Below are positions 14,479 to 24,099 of a stretch of DNA of 64,000 bases, piece after piece. A program made the translations under genes and the position numbers. This DNA is from an uncultured Bacteroidales bacterium (GTDB lineage: Bacteria > Bacteroidota > Bacteroidia > Bacteroidales > Paludibacteraceae): positions 1-64,000 of the forward strand of contig CACZCR010000002.1 of NCBI GenBank assembly GCA_902779705.1, written 5' to 3'. Positions within the stretch are counted from its first letter, which is position 1. Every line of letters starts with the position of its first letter. Below the pieces are notes generated by a model. That model ran no database searches. It worked only from the letters and a program-made list of their open reading frames with translations, and had not been told where the DNA came from.

Positions 14479-15969
14479 TTATTTGGATCCGGAGCTTGTC
14501 CGGTTTGTATATTTGTTGAAATAACTCTCTGTCACTTTGGCTTCTATGTCAGCATCCACCTTATCGGTACACGCGGCCAACCACGCTGTCTCGGCCTGCA
14601 TCAGATCCGATACAGGGATCACACCGGCTTGGTAAGACTCTTGTGCCAAACGCAGCACCTCTTCGGCATTCTTAACAGCCATCCCGCACATCACCACTTT
14701 CTGCTGGGCCTCCAACACCCGCTGGTTGGCTTGCGTTACCTGCAATTCGAGCAACTCGCGTGTCTCATCCACCTTCATACGTGCTGCTTTAGCTGTATGT
14801 TTGGCAGCCTTCAGACGGTAGATATCATCCGCATGGGCGATAGGGATGTTCACTACTATTCCGGCGGTCACAAACCCCTTGCCGCGCCATTCGTTAGACA
14901 AGCCGTTGTCGGCACTGACATTCGAATAGACATAGTTGGCTGTGGCGATGATATTGGGTTGCAAGCCGGCCGCAATGATCTTGGTGTTCGACTCAGCTAT
15001 CTTGGTGGCGTTCTCCAGCATCTGCAGCTCGGCACGGTTGTTGACCGTAGCACGATAATCGGTCACAGTATCGTGTAGCACGGGTTCGTCCAGTCCCGTC
15101 TCGTCCAGTGTTATATCCTCGTCCAGCGGCAGACCACACAGTTGACAAAGCGCCATCTTGCTCAGCTGCAAACCATTGGTAGCCTGCATCTTTTTGAGTT
15201 CGGCCTCACCGCGTTTCTGCTTCACTTTCAGCAGATCGCTCTGCGTAGCCACACCTGACTCTACCGCCAAGGTCACATCGCCTTCGAGCTTAACCAATAG
15301 ATTATAGTATTTCTCGGCCAACGCTTTCTTGTGGCTGACTGCTATCACACGCCAGTAGGCTTCATCTACAGCTACAACGATGTCGCCATGTTTCTTGTCG
15401 GCCTCCAGTGCCACGGTCTGTTCTGCCAGTTTGGAGATGTTGTATAACTCGCGCAGGCGTCCGCCTACATAAATAGGTTGGGTCACCCCCACTTGCGCCA
15501 CAAACACATGATGCATATCCAGATCCAACTGGTCGTACAACTGCTTATACGCATCGGCTATCATCTGGCCCGAGTTGTTGGCCAAGGCTTGCACCTGCTC
15601 GTTGACGACCGACACATCCTTGGTTTGCTGCACCAGCTGTCCCATGGCCGAACCCTCGTCCCAAAAGAAGTGGGACGATCCGTCCTGCGACACCACAGCC
15701 GTACCTGCGCCGAGGTTCATCTCCGAGGGCAGCAGAGTCATATTAGCCGAGCTATAGGTGTAGGCGGCATTAGCGCTCAGTCTGGGGAACATAGCGGCCA
15801 AGGCAGCTTTGCGGTTAGCCTCCGCAGCTGCTTTCAGTTCCTCGCCTGCTTGCGACGACGATGCCGTCAGCGCCAAATCGCGACACTCCGACAAAGTCAG
15901 ATTGCGCGCCATCAGCGGGCTCGTCATCAGCCATGCCAACAGAACTATATTACTTATTCTTCTTTGCAT
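14479..15969 (-). CDS. TolC family outer-membrane efflux protein
   Basis: At 496 residues: a signal peptide (about 1-21, ending SPLMA-RNLT), LTLSECRDLALTAS at the start of the mature protein, two repeated halves of long Ala/Gln-rich helices with short barrel strands (VGVTQPIYVGGRLRELYNIS and GIVVNIPIAH), and AQESYQAGVIPVSDLMQAE near the end. These are standard TolC features; trimers make a channel-tunnel across the outer membrane. Its first 20 bases overlap the end of the preceding lipoprotein gene, so the two are translationally linked. Confidence 0.9.
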   Translation of the reverse strand: MQRRISNIVLLAWLMTSPLMARNLTLSECRDLALTASSSQAGEELKAAAEANRKAALAAMFPRLSANAAYTYSSANMTLLPSEMNLGAGTAVVSQDGSSHFFWDEGSAMGQLVQQTKDVSVVNEQVQALANNSGQMIADAYKQLYDQLDLDMHHVFVAQVGVTQPIYVGGRLRELYNISKLAEQTVALEADKKHGDIVVAVDEAYWRVIAVSHKKALAEKYYNLLVKLEGDVTLAVESGVATQSDLLKVKQKRGEAELKKMQATNGLQLSKMALCQLCGLPLDEDITLDETGLDEPVLHDTVTDYRATVNNRAELQMLENATKIAESNTKIIAAGLQPNIIATANYVYSNVSADNGLSNEWRGKGFVTAGIVVNIPIAHADDIYRLKAAKHTAKAARMKVDETRELLELQVTQANQRVLEAQQKVVMCGMAVKNAEEVLRLAQESYQAGVIPVSDLMQAETAWLAACTDKVDADIEAKVTESYFNKYTNRTSSGSK

Positions 15970-16462
15970 GTACGTGTATGTTTTCGCCTGTCAGATGATA
16001 GTGTTCGTTCAATGCATCCCCTTCATAAGAAAGAGTCAGACACACATCACCGTTGCTCAGTATCTTGCCATCACCGGTCACTTTGACCTCAAAGGTCTCA
16101 CGGCGCTTGGTCACATTACCAAACAGCAATGTATCTTGTGCCACCTCTACGTCTATAAGGCGGTCAAACGGCTCCAGACGGATACTATCCTTGTCTATCG
16201 TTCCCACCATGTCGTACGTGTCGCCGCCACTATGGTTAAAACTCAATGTAGCCTCACCGCCATTACGGTTACTGGCCAACACCATCGTACCGGTTTCCGG
16301 CGTCAGATGTACATCCATCACCGTGTCCGATTTACTAACCGTTACCTGACCGGAGGTCTTGTAGGTGTAACCACCGGCTGCGTTACGCACTTCAACGGTG
16401 TCTTGACAAGCGCAGAGCAAAACTGCCACAACGCCAAGCATAATAGAACAAATCTTTTTCAT
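15950..16462 (-). CDS. small lipoprotein with a calycin-like beta domain
   Basis: At 170 residues with a lipoprotein signal (MKKICSIMLGVVAVLL, lipobox LCAC, cysteine 19). The mature part alternates short strands: GYTYKTSGQVTVSK, MDVHLTPETGTMVLA, EATLSFNHSGGDTYDMVGTI, EVKVTGDGKIL and LTLSYEGDALNEHYHLTGE. This resembles the calycin-like lipoproteins of Bacteroidales, but no motif fixes a function. Being first in the efflux operon and overlapping tolC suggests a role in the same export process or envelope stress. Confidence 0.6.
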   Translation of the reverse strand: MKKICSIMLGVVAVLLCACQDTVEVRNAAGGYTYKTSGQVTVSKSDTVMDVHLTPETGTMVLASNRNGGEATLSFNHSGGDTYDMVGTIDKDSIRLEPFDRLIDVEVAQDTLLFGNVTKRRETFEVKVTGDGKILSNGDVCLTLSYEGDALNEHYHLTGENIHVHAKKNK

Positions 16463-16533
16463 TATCGTATTTTATTTTGTCTTTTCGCTATTTCTCAGCC
16501 ATTTTTAGGCCCAGAATATTACCACAATTTCTA

Positions 16534-16553
16534 TGCCAAACAACCGTTTGACA
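16534..16553 (-). promoter_or_regulatory. inverted repeat upstream of the efflux operon
   Basis: TGCCAAAC-aacc-GTTTGACA is an interrupted 8-base palindrome with one mismatch. On the minus strand its TTTG could be the -33 box of a weak efflux promoter (TAatATTC follows about 18 bases later). A repressor site is possible. No regulator gene is adjacent. Confidence 0.35.
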
Positions 16554-16581
16554 GCCCCTAAAAGAATTTTCCTTGCCAAAA

Positions 16582-16613
16582 TTTGCAGGTTTGAAAAAAA
16601 TGTAGTATCTTTG
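16582..16613 (+). promoter_or_regulatory. promoter of preA
   Basis: TTTG 16582-16585 and TAtcTTTG 16606-16613, 20-base spacing, 40 bases before the start codon. Confidence 0.75.
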
Positions 16614-16652
16614 CATCGTCAACACAAAATCCTAATTTTAAAATCATAGATC

Positions 16653-18110
16653 ATGTTACACATCAATGAAGAGGTCTCTCGTTGTCTACTCTGCAACGAC
16701 GCCCCTTGCGGACAAAAGGCTGCTCGCGCGTTGCGCGCCCTGCGTTTCGATAATATATGGACAGCCCGAGAGTTATTCAGCCAGCTCAACGAGGCCGAGA
16801 TAGAAGCTGCTCAGACGGCTTGTATCCACTATGACAAGCCTATTCGTATAGCTGAACTGCGTTCGCTAGTCCTAACTCAAGACTCCCCTGTCGAAAACAA
16901 GCCTCTTCCGTCACTGGAAATCAATTTCTGCGATATCACATGTGAAAACCCCTTCTTCCTTGCTTCGTCGGCTATTTGCACCAACTACGAGATGGTAGCT
17001 CGCGCGCTGGAAGCCGGATGGGCCGGTGTGTTCTACAAGACAATCTGCAAGCAGGACATCCGCGAGGTCAGCCCGCGTTTTGATGCCGTACGCAAAGAAG
17101 GGACACCTTTTGTCGGTTTCCGTAATATGGAGCAGTTGAGCGAGAACCCCTACCGGATGGATTTTGATATCCTTCATCGACTCAAACTCAACTTCCCCAC
17201 CAAGATCATCGTTGCCTCCATCATGGGACAGGCCGAAGAGGAATGGATCGAGTTGGCCAAGATGGCCGAAGAGGCCGGATGCGACGCGGTAGAGTTGAAC
17301 TTCTCCTGTCCGCAGATGCGTCTGACCGGACTGGGATCGGATATTGGCCAGAACCCCGAACTGATACTGTTCTATACCTCATACGTCAAGAACGCGGTGT
17401 CTATACCCGTCATACCTAAGATGACCCCTAATATTATGTCGATGACCTCACCGGCCCTGGCATGCTTCTACGGCGGGGCTAACGGCATCAGCGCCATCAA
17501 CACCATCAAGTCCATCACTATGAGCCACGATGCCGAGGTAAGCGACAAAAAGACCATCAGCGGCTATTCAGGCAAGGCTGTCAAACCTATTGCACTACGT
17601 ATGGTGCACGAGATGACCGGCAACCCGATACTGCACAAAGCCGGTATCGAGAAGCACATGGACATCAGCGGTATAGGCGGTATCGAGACCTGGCGCGATG
17701 CGTTAGAGTTCATTCAACTAGGTTGTCGCAACGTACAAGTCTGCACGGCGGTAATGCAATATGGTTACCGCATCGTCGACGACCTGATCCTGGGCTTGCA
17801 ACACTATATGGCCGAGCGCGGCATCACGGAGTTGAAGAAGTTGGTGGGCGAAGAACTCAAGAACATTGTGCTGCCATCTGACCTGGACCGTGAGACGATG
17901 GTGTTCCCTAAGATCGACCGTGAGGCATGTATCGGCTGTGGCAGATGTTTTATCTCGTGCGCAGACGGCGGGCACCAGGCTATCATGTTTGGCGAGGACC
18001 GCAAGCCAAGGATCGTCGGCACCAAGTGCGTCGGCTGTCACCTCTGCCGACTGGTCTGCCCAACCGGAGCAATAGGCATGGCCAAACGAATGCCCAAACC
18101 ACAGAAATAA
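16653..18110 (+). CDS. preA: dihydropyrimidine dehydrogenase subunit PreA-like
   Basis: At 485 residues in three parts. Residues 1-80 are a small Cys-containing region (CLLCNDAPCGQ) like the N-terminal helical domain that binds Fe-S clusters in DPD and PreT. Residues about 88-400 are a dihydroorotate-dehydrogenase-type FMN barrel (NPFFLASSAICTNYEM, ASIMGQ, VELNFSCPQM with the catalytic Cys, GISAINTI, SGIGGI). The C-terminus has two 4Fe-4S motifs (CIGCGRCFISC and CVGCHLCRLVCP). PreA reduces uracil and thymine with electrons from PreT. No preT is adjacent, so the reductase must be elsewhere or the N-terminal segment takes part of its role. Well-marked promoter, single-gene transcript. Confidence 0.85.
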   Translation: MLHINEEVSRCLLCNDAPCGQKAARALRALRFDNIWTARELFSQLNEAEIEAAQTACIHYDKPIRIAELRSLVLTQDSPVENKPLPSLEINFCDITCENPFFLASSAICTNYEMVARALEAGWAGVFYKTICKQDIREVSPRFDAVRKEGTPFVGFRNMEQLSENPYRMDFDILHRLKLNFPTKIIVASIMGQAEEEWIELAKMAEEAGCDAVELNFSCPQMRLTGLGSDIGQNPELILFYTSYVKNAVSIPVIPKMTPNIMSMTSPALACFYGGANGISAINTIKSITMSHDAEVSDKKTISGYSGKAVKPIALRMVHEMTGNPILHKAGIEKHMDISGIGGIETWRDALEFIQLGCRNVQVCTAVMQYGYRIVDDLILGLQHYMAERGITELKKLVGEELKNIVLPSDLDRETMVFPKIDREACIGCGRCFISCADGGHQAIMFGEDRKPRIVGTKCVGCHLCRLVCPTGAIGMAKRMPKPQK

Positions 18111-18150
18111 TCCCCCGACCGTGGGGTAAGAAGGCTCCCCGCCTTCTCTA

Positions 18151-18189
18151 AAAAGAAAAATGGACCCCTCGGGGGCCCATTTTCTTTTT
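18151..18189. terminator. bidirectional intrinsic terminator between preA and tRNA-Ser
   Basis: A stem around ACCCCTCGGGGG flanked by AAAAAG/AAAATGG and CCATTTTCTTTTT gives A- and T-rich flanks on both sides. It suits the plus-strand preA and the minus-strand tRNA that converge here. Confidence 0.75.
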
Positions 18190-18192
18190 ACG

Positions 18193-18279
18193 CGGAGAAA
18201 GGGGGATTCGAACCCCCGGTACCCTTACGAGTACGACAGTTTAGCAAACTGTTGGTTTCAGCCACTCACCCATCTCTCC
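18193..18279 (-). tRNA. tRNA-Ser (GCT)
   Basis: Minus strand acceptor GGAGAGA/TTTCTCC with discriminator G, anticodon stem ACAGT/ACTGT with loop TTGCTAA (anticodon GCT), long variable arm, T arm GGGGG TTCGAAT CCCCC. CCA is not encoded. Confidence 0.95.
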
Positions 18280-18349
18280 TTCGCGCTTCGGCGAGAAAAT
18301 AATTTCTGGTGTTTAACCGAAATAATCGCTTTCTTTCGAAAAGCGGGTG

Positions 18350-18381
18350 CAAAAGTACTGCTTTTTTTTGACATACGCAAA
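18350..18381 (-). promoter_or_regulatory. promoter of tRNA-Ser (GCT)
   Basis: Minus-strand TTTG (18378-18381) and TActTTTG (18350-18357), 20-base spacing. Confidence 0.7.
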
Positions 18382-18406
18382 TATTTTTGCATTTTTTTAT
18401 ATTTTT

Positions 18407-18438
18407 TTTGCATATTTGGAAAATTATTACTACCTTTG
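18407..18438 (+). promoter_or_regulatory. promoter of rubrerythrin
   Basis: TTTG 18407-18410 and TAccTTTG 18431-18438, 20-base spacing. Confidence 0.75.
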
Positions 18439-18483
18439 CAGCAAAATAAGTTTTTTTACTAACCAACAAAACACTTAATCATC

Positions 18484-19029
18484 ATGAACAAGAAATTCAT
18501 CTGCCCTATCTGCGGTTACGTACACGAGGGCGCGGAGGCACCTGAGCGTTGCCCGCAATGTAAACAAGTAGTAGAATGGAAAGTGGCAGAGGCCGGAAAA
18601 CTGAACTTTGCCTGCGAGCATATTCTGGGCGTAGCTAAAGACGTTACAGATCCTATTATTGCGGAAGGTCTGCGCGCACACTTCATGGGTGAGTGCACCG
18701 AGGTAGGTCAATACCTGGCTATGGCTCGTCAAGCTGATCGTGAGGGCTATCCTGAGATCGCAGCAGCCTTCCGTAAATATGCTTACGAAGAGGCAGACCA
18801 CGCTTCACTGTTTGCAGAGCTGCTCGGCGAACTCGTTTGGGATACCAAGACCAACCTCGAGAAACGTATGATGGCTGAGGCAGGTGCTTGCGAGGATAAA
18901 CTCAATATTGCTAAACAGGCTAAGAAACTGGATCTCGATCCTATCCACGATGCTGTACACGAGATGGCTCGCGACGAAGCACGTCACGGCAAAGGATTTG
19001 AAGGACTCTATAACCGCTACTTCAAATAA
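18484..19029 (+). CDS. rubrerythrin with N-terminal rubredoxin domain (reverse rubrerythrin)
   Basis: At 181 residues. The order is reversed relative to classical rubrerythrin: a rubredoxin iron site first (CPICGY and CPQCK, residues 8-26), then a four-helix ferritin-like di-iron domain ([45 protein letters not shown]) with the expected E and ExxH ligands. These cytoplasmic enzymes reduce hydrogen peroxide and protect anaerobes from oxygen. It has its own promoter. Its stop touches the TonB receptor gene (see the start-codon note there), so the two may be cotranscribed. Confidence 0.92.
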   Translation: MNKKFICPICGYVHEGAEAPERCPQCKQVVEWKVAEAGKLNFACEHILGVAKDVTDPIIAEGLRAHFMGECTEVGQYLAMARQADREGYPEIAAAFRKYAYEEADHASLFAELLGELVWDTKTNLEKRMMAEAGACEDKLNIAKQAKKLDLDPIHDAVHEMARDEARHGKGFEGLYNRYFK

Positions 19030-19052
19030 TCAAACGTCTATACATAGTACTA

Positions 19053-21485
19053 TTGGCTGTATGCTGCGCGACCACATTGTTCGCGCGGCATACTCGCATA
19101 TACGGCTATGTGACCGATGACAACAACCGAGGCATCGAGTTGGTCAATGTCACCTATTCGCTGCAAGGCACTTCTACCAACAAGAACGGCTACTATGAGC
19201 TGATCGTTGAAGGACAAGACACCATCGAACTGACCTTCTCTATGTTGGGTTATACCACCGTCAAACAGCGACTCATCAAGCCCAAAGAGGTGGTCAACAT
19301 CAACGTTCAGATGGTGACCGAGAGCGCATGGCTGGAGGAGGTCAACGTACGCGGTATCCAGCACCAAACCGGTACCTTTGACCAGGTAGATGCCTCCGCA
19401 GCACGCGTGATGCCGGATGCTACGGGTGGTTCGATAGAGAGTATATTGATCACCTTTGCCGGCGTCAACCAGTCCAACGAACTAAGTTCGCAGTACAACG
19501 TGCGCGGCGGTTCGTTTGACGAGAACTCGGTCTATGTCAACGGCATCGAGGTGCACCGTCCCCTACTCATTCGCTCGGGGCAACAGGAGGGACTGAGTTT
19601 TGTCAACCCCGAGATGGTTAACAACCTATCCTTCTCCGCCGGAGGCTATGATGCCAAGTATGGCGATAAGATGGCATCGGTACTGGATATCGAATACAAG
19701 CGTCCTCAAGCTTTTGAGGCGAGCCTGAGCGCCAGCCTGCTGGGGGCTAACCTGTACGTTGGACATGGCGACAGCCTCTATAGCATGATGCACGGTATTC
19801 GCTACAAGACCAGCAGTTACATGCTGGGCGGCCTGTCTACCTCAGGCAATTATGAACCTAACTATGTCGATTACCAGACCTACCTGACTTGGAAAGTAGG
19901 AGGTCGAAACAAAGCGCAACGCGCTAAGAGTCCGTGGTCGATGTCCGTATTGGGCAACTTCTCAATGAACGACTTTCGTTTTCGTCCGGACTCACTAAGC
20001 GAGAGTTTCGGCGGTCAAGACTCCAAACACCTCAGTATATGGTACGAGGGGCAAGAAAAAGACCGTTTCATGACCGCTTTTGGTGCCTTGAGTGCACAAG
20101 GTCAAGTGGGCCGAGGAGTGAACATTGGGTTTGACCTAAGCGGCTTCTACACCAACGAGCAAGAGAATTTTGACATCACCGGTGAATATGTGCTCTCTAA
20201 CGGTGATGAACAGACCCAGAGCACCAACACCAACGGTTCGCAAGTGGACCCCAATGCAGCCCAAGTATCAGTCTTAGGCACCGGTATCTTCCACCAGCAT
20301 GCACGCAACAGACTGGAAGCCGGCGTGATCACCTTGGCCCACCATGGTGAATGGAAAAAGCGCACCAACAGCCTCCAATGGGGCGTTAGCGCACAGATGG
20401 AGATGATACGCGACCACATCAGCGAATGGGAGTGGCGCGACTCTGCCGGCTATAGCATGCCTAACCACGGGCGCGAAATGGAGCTCTACTACTCGATGCG
20501 AGGCGACAGCTCAATGCAATCCGCCCGCGTACAAGCCTATGTACAGAACACCCACCGTTGGGAAGCCGGTCAAGGCGAGGTGATGCTGACCGTCGGAGGA
20601 CGATTGCAATACTGGACGTGGAACAACGAAGTACTCCCCTCCCCTCGCGCATCGGTTGTATGGTTCCCCGGATGGCGACACGACTTCAATTTCCGCTTAG
20701 CCACAGGACTGTACTACCAAGCACCGTTCTACAAGGAGCTGCGCGACACCCTGACCGACAACATAGGTATCACCCGCATCCGACTCAACCGCGACCTCAA
20801 AGCACAACGCTCTGTCCATGTAGTATTGGGTAGCGACTACTATTTCCGGGCATGGGGACGGTCATTCAAACTGACCGCCGAAGCCTACTATAAGTACATC
20901 GACCGTATGGAGAGTTATACGGTGGATAATGTGCGCGTGCGCTATTCGGGTAAGAACGACAGCGAAGGCTATGCCGCTGGTGTAGACCTCAAGCTGTATG
21001 GTGAGTTGGTGCCCGGCGCCGACTCGTGGATATCGTTCTCGGCCATGGGAGCCAAACAGCGACGCATAGGCAACGACACATGGATACCCAGTCCGCAAGA
21101 ACAGCGCTACTCGTTCTCGATGCTATTCCAGGACTACTTGCCGCAGTTGCCGCAGCTCAAGTTCCACCTCAAGATGCTCTTCCAAGAGGGTATGCCCTAC
21201 TACATGCCCCGAAATAGCGAAGCATGGGGACGCATGCCGATGTACAAACGTATCGATCTGGGCGCAACGTATATATTCAATGCCCAGACGGCCAAATTCA
21301 TGCGCAAACCCAGCGCCCGGCACGTCAAACAGTGGGCTATCCAGTTTGAGGTGTTCAACCTCGTAGGCTGGAAGAACGTCAACTCCTATTTCTGGGTAGC
21401 GGACGCCTACAACCAACAATGGGCCAGCCCCAACTACCTGACCGGACGAAGATATAACCTAAAAATAACAGTAGATCTACAATAA
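19053..21485 (+). CDS. TonB-dependent receptor with carboxypeptidase-regulatory-like domain
   Basis: About 810 residues from the TTG at 19053: an N-terminal CarboxypepD_reg-like domain ([21 protein letters not shown] to VVNINVQMV), a plug ([41 protein letters not shown] and [15 protein letters not shown]) and a barrel ending in NLKITVDLQ. It imports a ligand bound at the surface; no SusD partner is present. The start is a problem. In frame upstream the DNA encodes [18 protein letters not shown], a complete signal peptide, preceded not by ATG but by ATC within TAATC, right at the rubrerythrin stop. A TAATG overlap with one changed base is the simplest reading; TTG at 19053 would give a poor signal. 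Confidence 0.85.
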   Translation: MAVCCATTLFARHTRIYGYVTDDNNRGIELVNVTYSLQGTSTNKNGYYELIVEGQDTIELTFSMLGYTTVKQRLIKPKEVVNINVQMVTESAWLEEVNVRGIQHQTGTFDQVDASAARVMPDATGGSIESILITFAGVNQSNELSSQYNVRGGSFDENSVYVNGIEVHRPLLIRSGQQEGLSFVNPEMVNNLSFSAGGYDAKYGDKMASVLDIEYKRPQAFEASLSASLLGANLYVGHGDSLYSMMHGIRYKTSSYMLGGLSTSGNYEPNYVDYQTYLTWKVGGRNKAQRAKSPWSMSVLGNFSMNDFRFRPDSLSESFGGQDSKHLSIWYEGQEKDRFMTAFGALSAQGQVGRGVNIGFDLSGFYTNEQENFDITGEYVLSNGDEQTQSTNTNGSQVDPNAAQVSVLGTGIFHQHARNRLEAGVITLAHHGEWKKRTNSLQWGVSAQMEMIRDHISEWEWRDSAGYSMPNHGREMELYYSMRGDSSMQSARVQAYVQNTHRWEAGQGEVMLTVGGRLQYWTWNNEVLPSPRASVVWFPGWRHDFNFRLATGLYYQAPFYKELRDTLTDNIGITRIRLNRDLKAQRSVHVVLGSDYYFRAWGRSFKLTAEAYYKYIDRMESYTVDNVRVRYSGKNDSEGYAAGVDLKLYGELVPGADSWISFSAMGAKQRRIGNDTWIPSPQEQRYSFSMLFQDYLPQLPQLKFHLKMLFQEGMPYYMPRNSEAWGRMPMYKRIDLGATYIFNAQTAKFMRKPSARHVKQWAIQFEVFNLVGWKNVNSYFWVADAYNQQWASPNYLTGRRYNLKITVDLQ

Positions 21486-21486
21486 T

Positions 21487-24099
21487 ATGGCACAAGAAAC
21501 TCCGATGATGAAGCAGTTTAGGGATATCAAGAACCAATATCCTGATGCGTTGTTGTTGTTCCGTTGTGGAGACTTCTATGAGACCTATATGGAGGACGCT
21601 GTCCGCGCCAGCAAGATACTGTCTATCACGCTCACCAAGCGCTCTAACGGCGCCGGCGGAGAGCGCACTGAGATGGCGGGATTCCCGTTCCATGCGCTGG
21701 ACACCTATCTGCCTAAGTTGGTGCGCGCAGGTCTGCGTGTGGCCATTTGTGACCAGTTGGAGGATCCCAAACTGACCAAGAAACTGGTCAAGCGCGGCGT
21801 GACAGAACTAGTCACACCGGGTGTGAGCTACTCGGACACCACCCTCACACAGAAAGAGAACAACTGGGTAGCTTGTATCCATCTGGGCAAGCCTAAGATC
21901 GGTATCGCGTTTCTGGACATCTCCACCGGCGAGTTCATGACCGGTGAGGGCGACAGCACCTACGTGGACAAGCTATTGACCAATTTTGCGCCTAAGGAGG
22001 TGCTCTATAAACGCGGCAACAAAGATATCATCGAGCGGATGTTCGGCTCCGGCTATTTCACCTTCGAACTCGAAGACTGGATGCTGGTGGAGTCCACCGC
22101 CCGCGAGCGATTACAGAAACTATGGGGTGTGAGCTCGCTCAAGGGCTTCGGCCTGGACCAGCTGTCCTCCGGTGTGACCGCCGCAGGCGGCATCCTGATG
22201 TACCTGGACATGACCCAACACCTGCAGACCGGCCACATCCAACACCTGGCCCGCATCGAAGAGGACGCCTACGTATGGCTCGACCGATTCACGGTGCGCA
22301 ACCTCGAACTGATCAACCGCCAACACGAAGAAGGCACCTCGCTATACGACATCATGGACCAGACCACCACCCCCATGGGCGGACGTATGCTCCACCGTTG
22401 GATGTCCTTCCCGCTCAAGGATGCACGCGCCATACGCAACCGCCAGTCGGTGGTAGAGCACCTCTTCCGCCATCCCGAAGCACGCCAGACGATGGCCGAG
22501 CAATTGGCCGAAGTAGGTGACATGGAACGTATAGTCGGTAAGATCAGCACGGGACGTATAGGTCCGCGCGAGATGGTACAACTCAGCCGTGCACTGCGTG
22601 CTATAGCACCTATCAAACAGCTGTGCCAAGAGGCCAAAGACAACACCTACCTAAGCGTCTTAGGCGGCGAGTTGGAACTCTGTAGCGAGATGCGCAGCCG
22701 CATCGAACGAGAGATAGTGCCCGATCCGCCTGTGGCACAAGGACGACCCAACATCATCGCCCGCGGTGTGGACACGGAGTTGGACGAGCTGCGTATGATA
22801 CAGTCTAACGGCAAAGAGTACCTCCAACAGCTCCAGCAACGCGAGATCGAACGCACCGGCATCAACAGCCTTAAGATAGGCTATAACAACGTCTTCGGCT
22901 ACTATCTGGAGGTGCGCAACACCTTCAAGGACAGCGTGCCGCCCGAGTGGATACGCAAGCAGACACTGGTCAACGCCGAGCGGTATATAACCGAAGAACT
23001 CAAAGAGTATGAGCAGAAGATACTCAATGCCGAGGAGCAGATCCAGATCATCGAGAACCGACTCTACCAGGAGTTGATGCTGGCACTCTGCGAATGGGTG
23101 CCACAGATGCAGCTCGATGCACAGGTATTGGGTCAGCTGGACTGCCTGCTCAGTTTTGCCACCACGGCAATCGACAACCGGTATATATGTCCCGATGTCA
23201 ACGACAGCCTGGTTGTCGACATCAAACAGGGCCGTCACCCCGTCATCGAGAAACAGCTGCCTATCGGCGAACCATACATAGCCAACGATGTACTGCTGGA
23301 CAACAACGGCCAGCAGATCATCATCATCACCGGTCCCAACATGGCCGGTAAGTCGGCCCTACTCCGCCAGACGGCCCTGATCGTACTGATGGCGCAGATG
23401 GGTTCGTTTGTGCCGGCTGAGAGTGCACAAATAGGTATCGTGGACAAGATCTTCACGCGCGTAGGCGCCAGCGATAATATATCGATGGGTGAGTCTACCT
23501 TCATGGTCGAGATGAACGAGGCAGCATCCATCCTCAACAACCTCAGCGAACGCAGTCTGGTCCTCTTTGACGAGCTGGGCCGCGGCACATCTACCTTCGA
23601 CGGGATCTCTATTGCCTGGGCCATCGTGGAGTATATACACGAACACAAAGGGCACGCCAAGACCCTGTTTGCCACCCATTATCACGAACTCAACGAGATG
23701 GAGAAGAGCTTCAAACGCATCCGCAACTATAACGTCTCTGTCAAGGAGTCGAACGGCAAAGTGATCTTCCTGCGCAAGCTCGTGCGCGGCGGTTCAGAGC
23801 ACAGCTTTGGTATCCACGTGGCCAAACTGGCCGGCATGCCTCAGTCGATTGTGATGCGGGCCGAAGAGGTGCTCAAAGAGTTGGAGCACTCCACCAACAA
23901 CACCCAAGTCGCACACCGCGGTGACGTGAGCGAGATCGGCAAGAAGCGCGAAGGTATGCAACTGAGTTTCTTCCAACTGGACGATCCTATCCTCGAGCAG
24001 ATACGCGACGAGGTCAAACATCTGGATATCAACTCATTAACGCCCCTCGAGGCGCTCAACAAGTTGAACGAGATACAGACCCTGGTAGGCGGTCGTTAG
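21487..24099 (+). CDS. mutS: DNA mismatch repair protein MutS
   Basis: At 870 residues, full length for the family. The N-terminal mismatch-binding domain has the Phe-x-Glu motif ([11 protein letters not shown] near residue 30). The connector, lever and clamp domains follow. The C-terminal ATPase has Walker A GPNMAGKS, the ST motif region ([12 protein letters not shown]), Walker [13 protein letters not shown] and the signature [14 protein letters not shown], then [12 protein letters not shown]. It recognises mismatches and small loops and recruits MutL. It begins one base after the receptor's stop codon and its last 4 bases overlap the convergent ABC gene. Confidence 0.97.
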   Translation: MAQETPMMKQFRDIKNQYPDALLLFRCGDFYETYMEDAVRASKILSITLTKRSNGAGGERTEMAGFPFHALDTYLPKLVRAGLRVAICDQLEDPKLTKKLVKRGVTELVTPGVSYSDTTLTQKENNWVACIHLGKPKIGIAFLDISTGEFMTGEGDSTYVDKLLTNFAPKEVLYKRGNKDIIERMFGSGYFTFELEDWMLVESTARERLQKLWGVSSLKGFGLDQLSSGVTAAGGILMYLDMTQHLQTGHIQHLARIEEDAYVWLDRFTVRNLELINRQHEEGTSLYDIMDQTTTPMGGRMLHRWMSFPLKDARAIRNRQSVVEHLFRHPEARQTMAEQLAEVGDMERIVGKISTGRIGPREMVQLSRALRAIAPIKQLCQEAKDNTYLSVLGGELELCSEMRSRIEREIVPDPPVAQGRPNIIARGVDTELDELRMIQSNGKEYLQQLQQREIERTGINSLKIGYNNVFGYYLEVRNTFKDSVPPEWIRKQTLVNAERYITEELKEYEQKILNAEEQIQIIENRLYQELMLALCEWVPQMQLDAQVLGQLDCLLSFATTAIDNRYICPDVNDSLVVDIKQGRHPVIEKQLPIGEPYIANDVLLDNNGQQIIIITGPNMAGKSALLRQTALIVLMAQMGSFVPAESAQIGIVDKIFTRVGASDNISMGESTFMVEMNEAASILNNLSERSLVLFDELGRGTSTFDGISIAWAIVEYIHEHKGHAKTLFATHYHELNEMEKSFKRIRNYNVSVKESNGKVIFLRKLVRGGSEHSFGIHVAKLAGMPQSIVMRAEEVLKELEHSTNNTQVAHRGDVSEIGKKREGMQLSFFQLDDPILEQIRDEVKHLDINSLTPLEALNKLNEIQTLVGGR

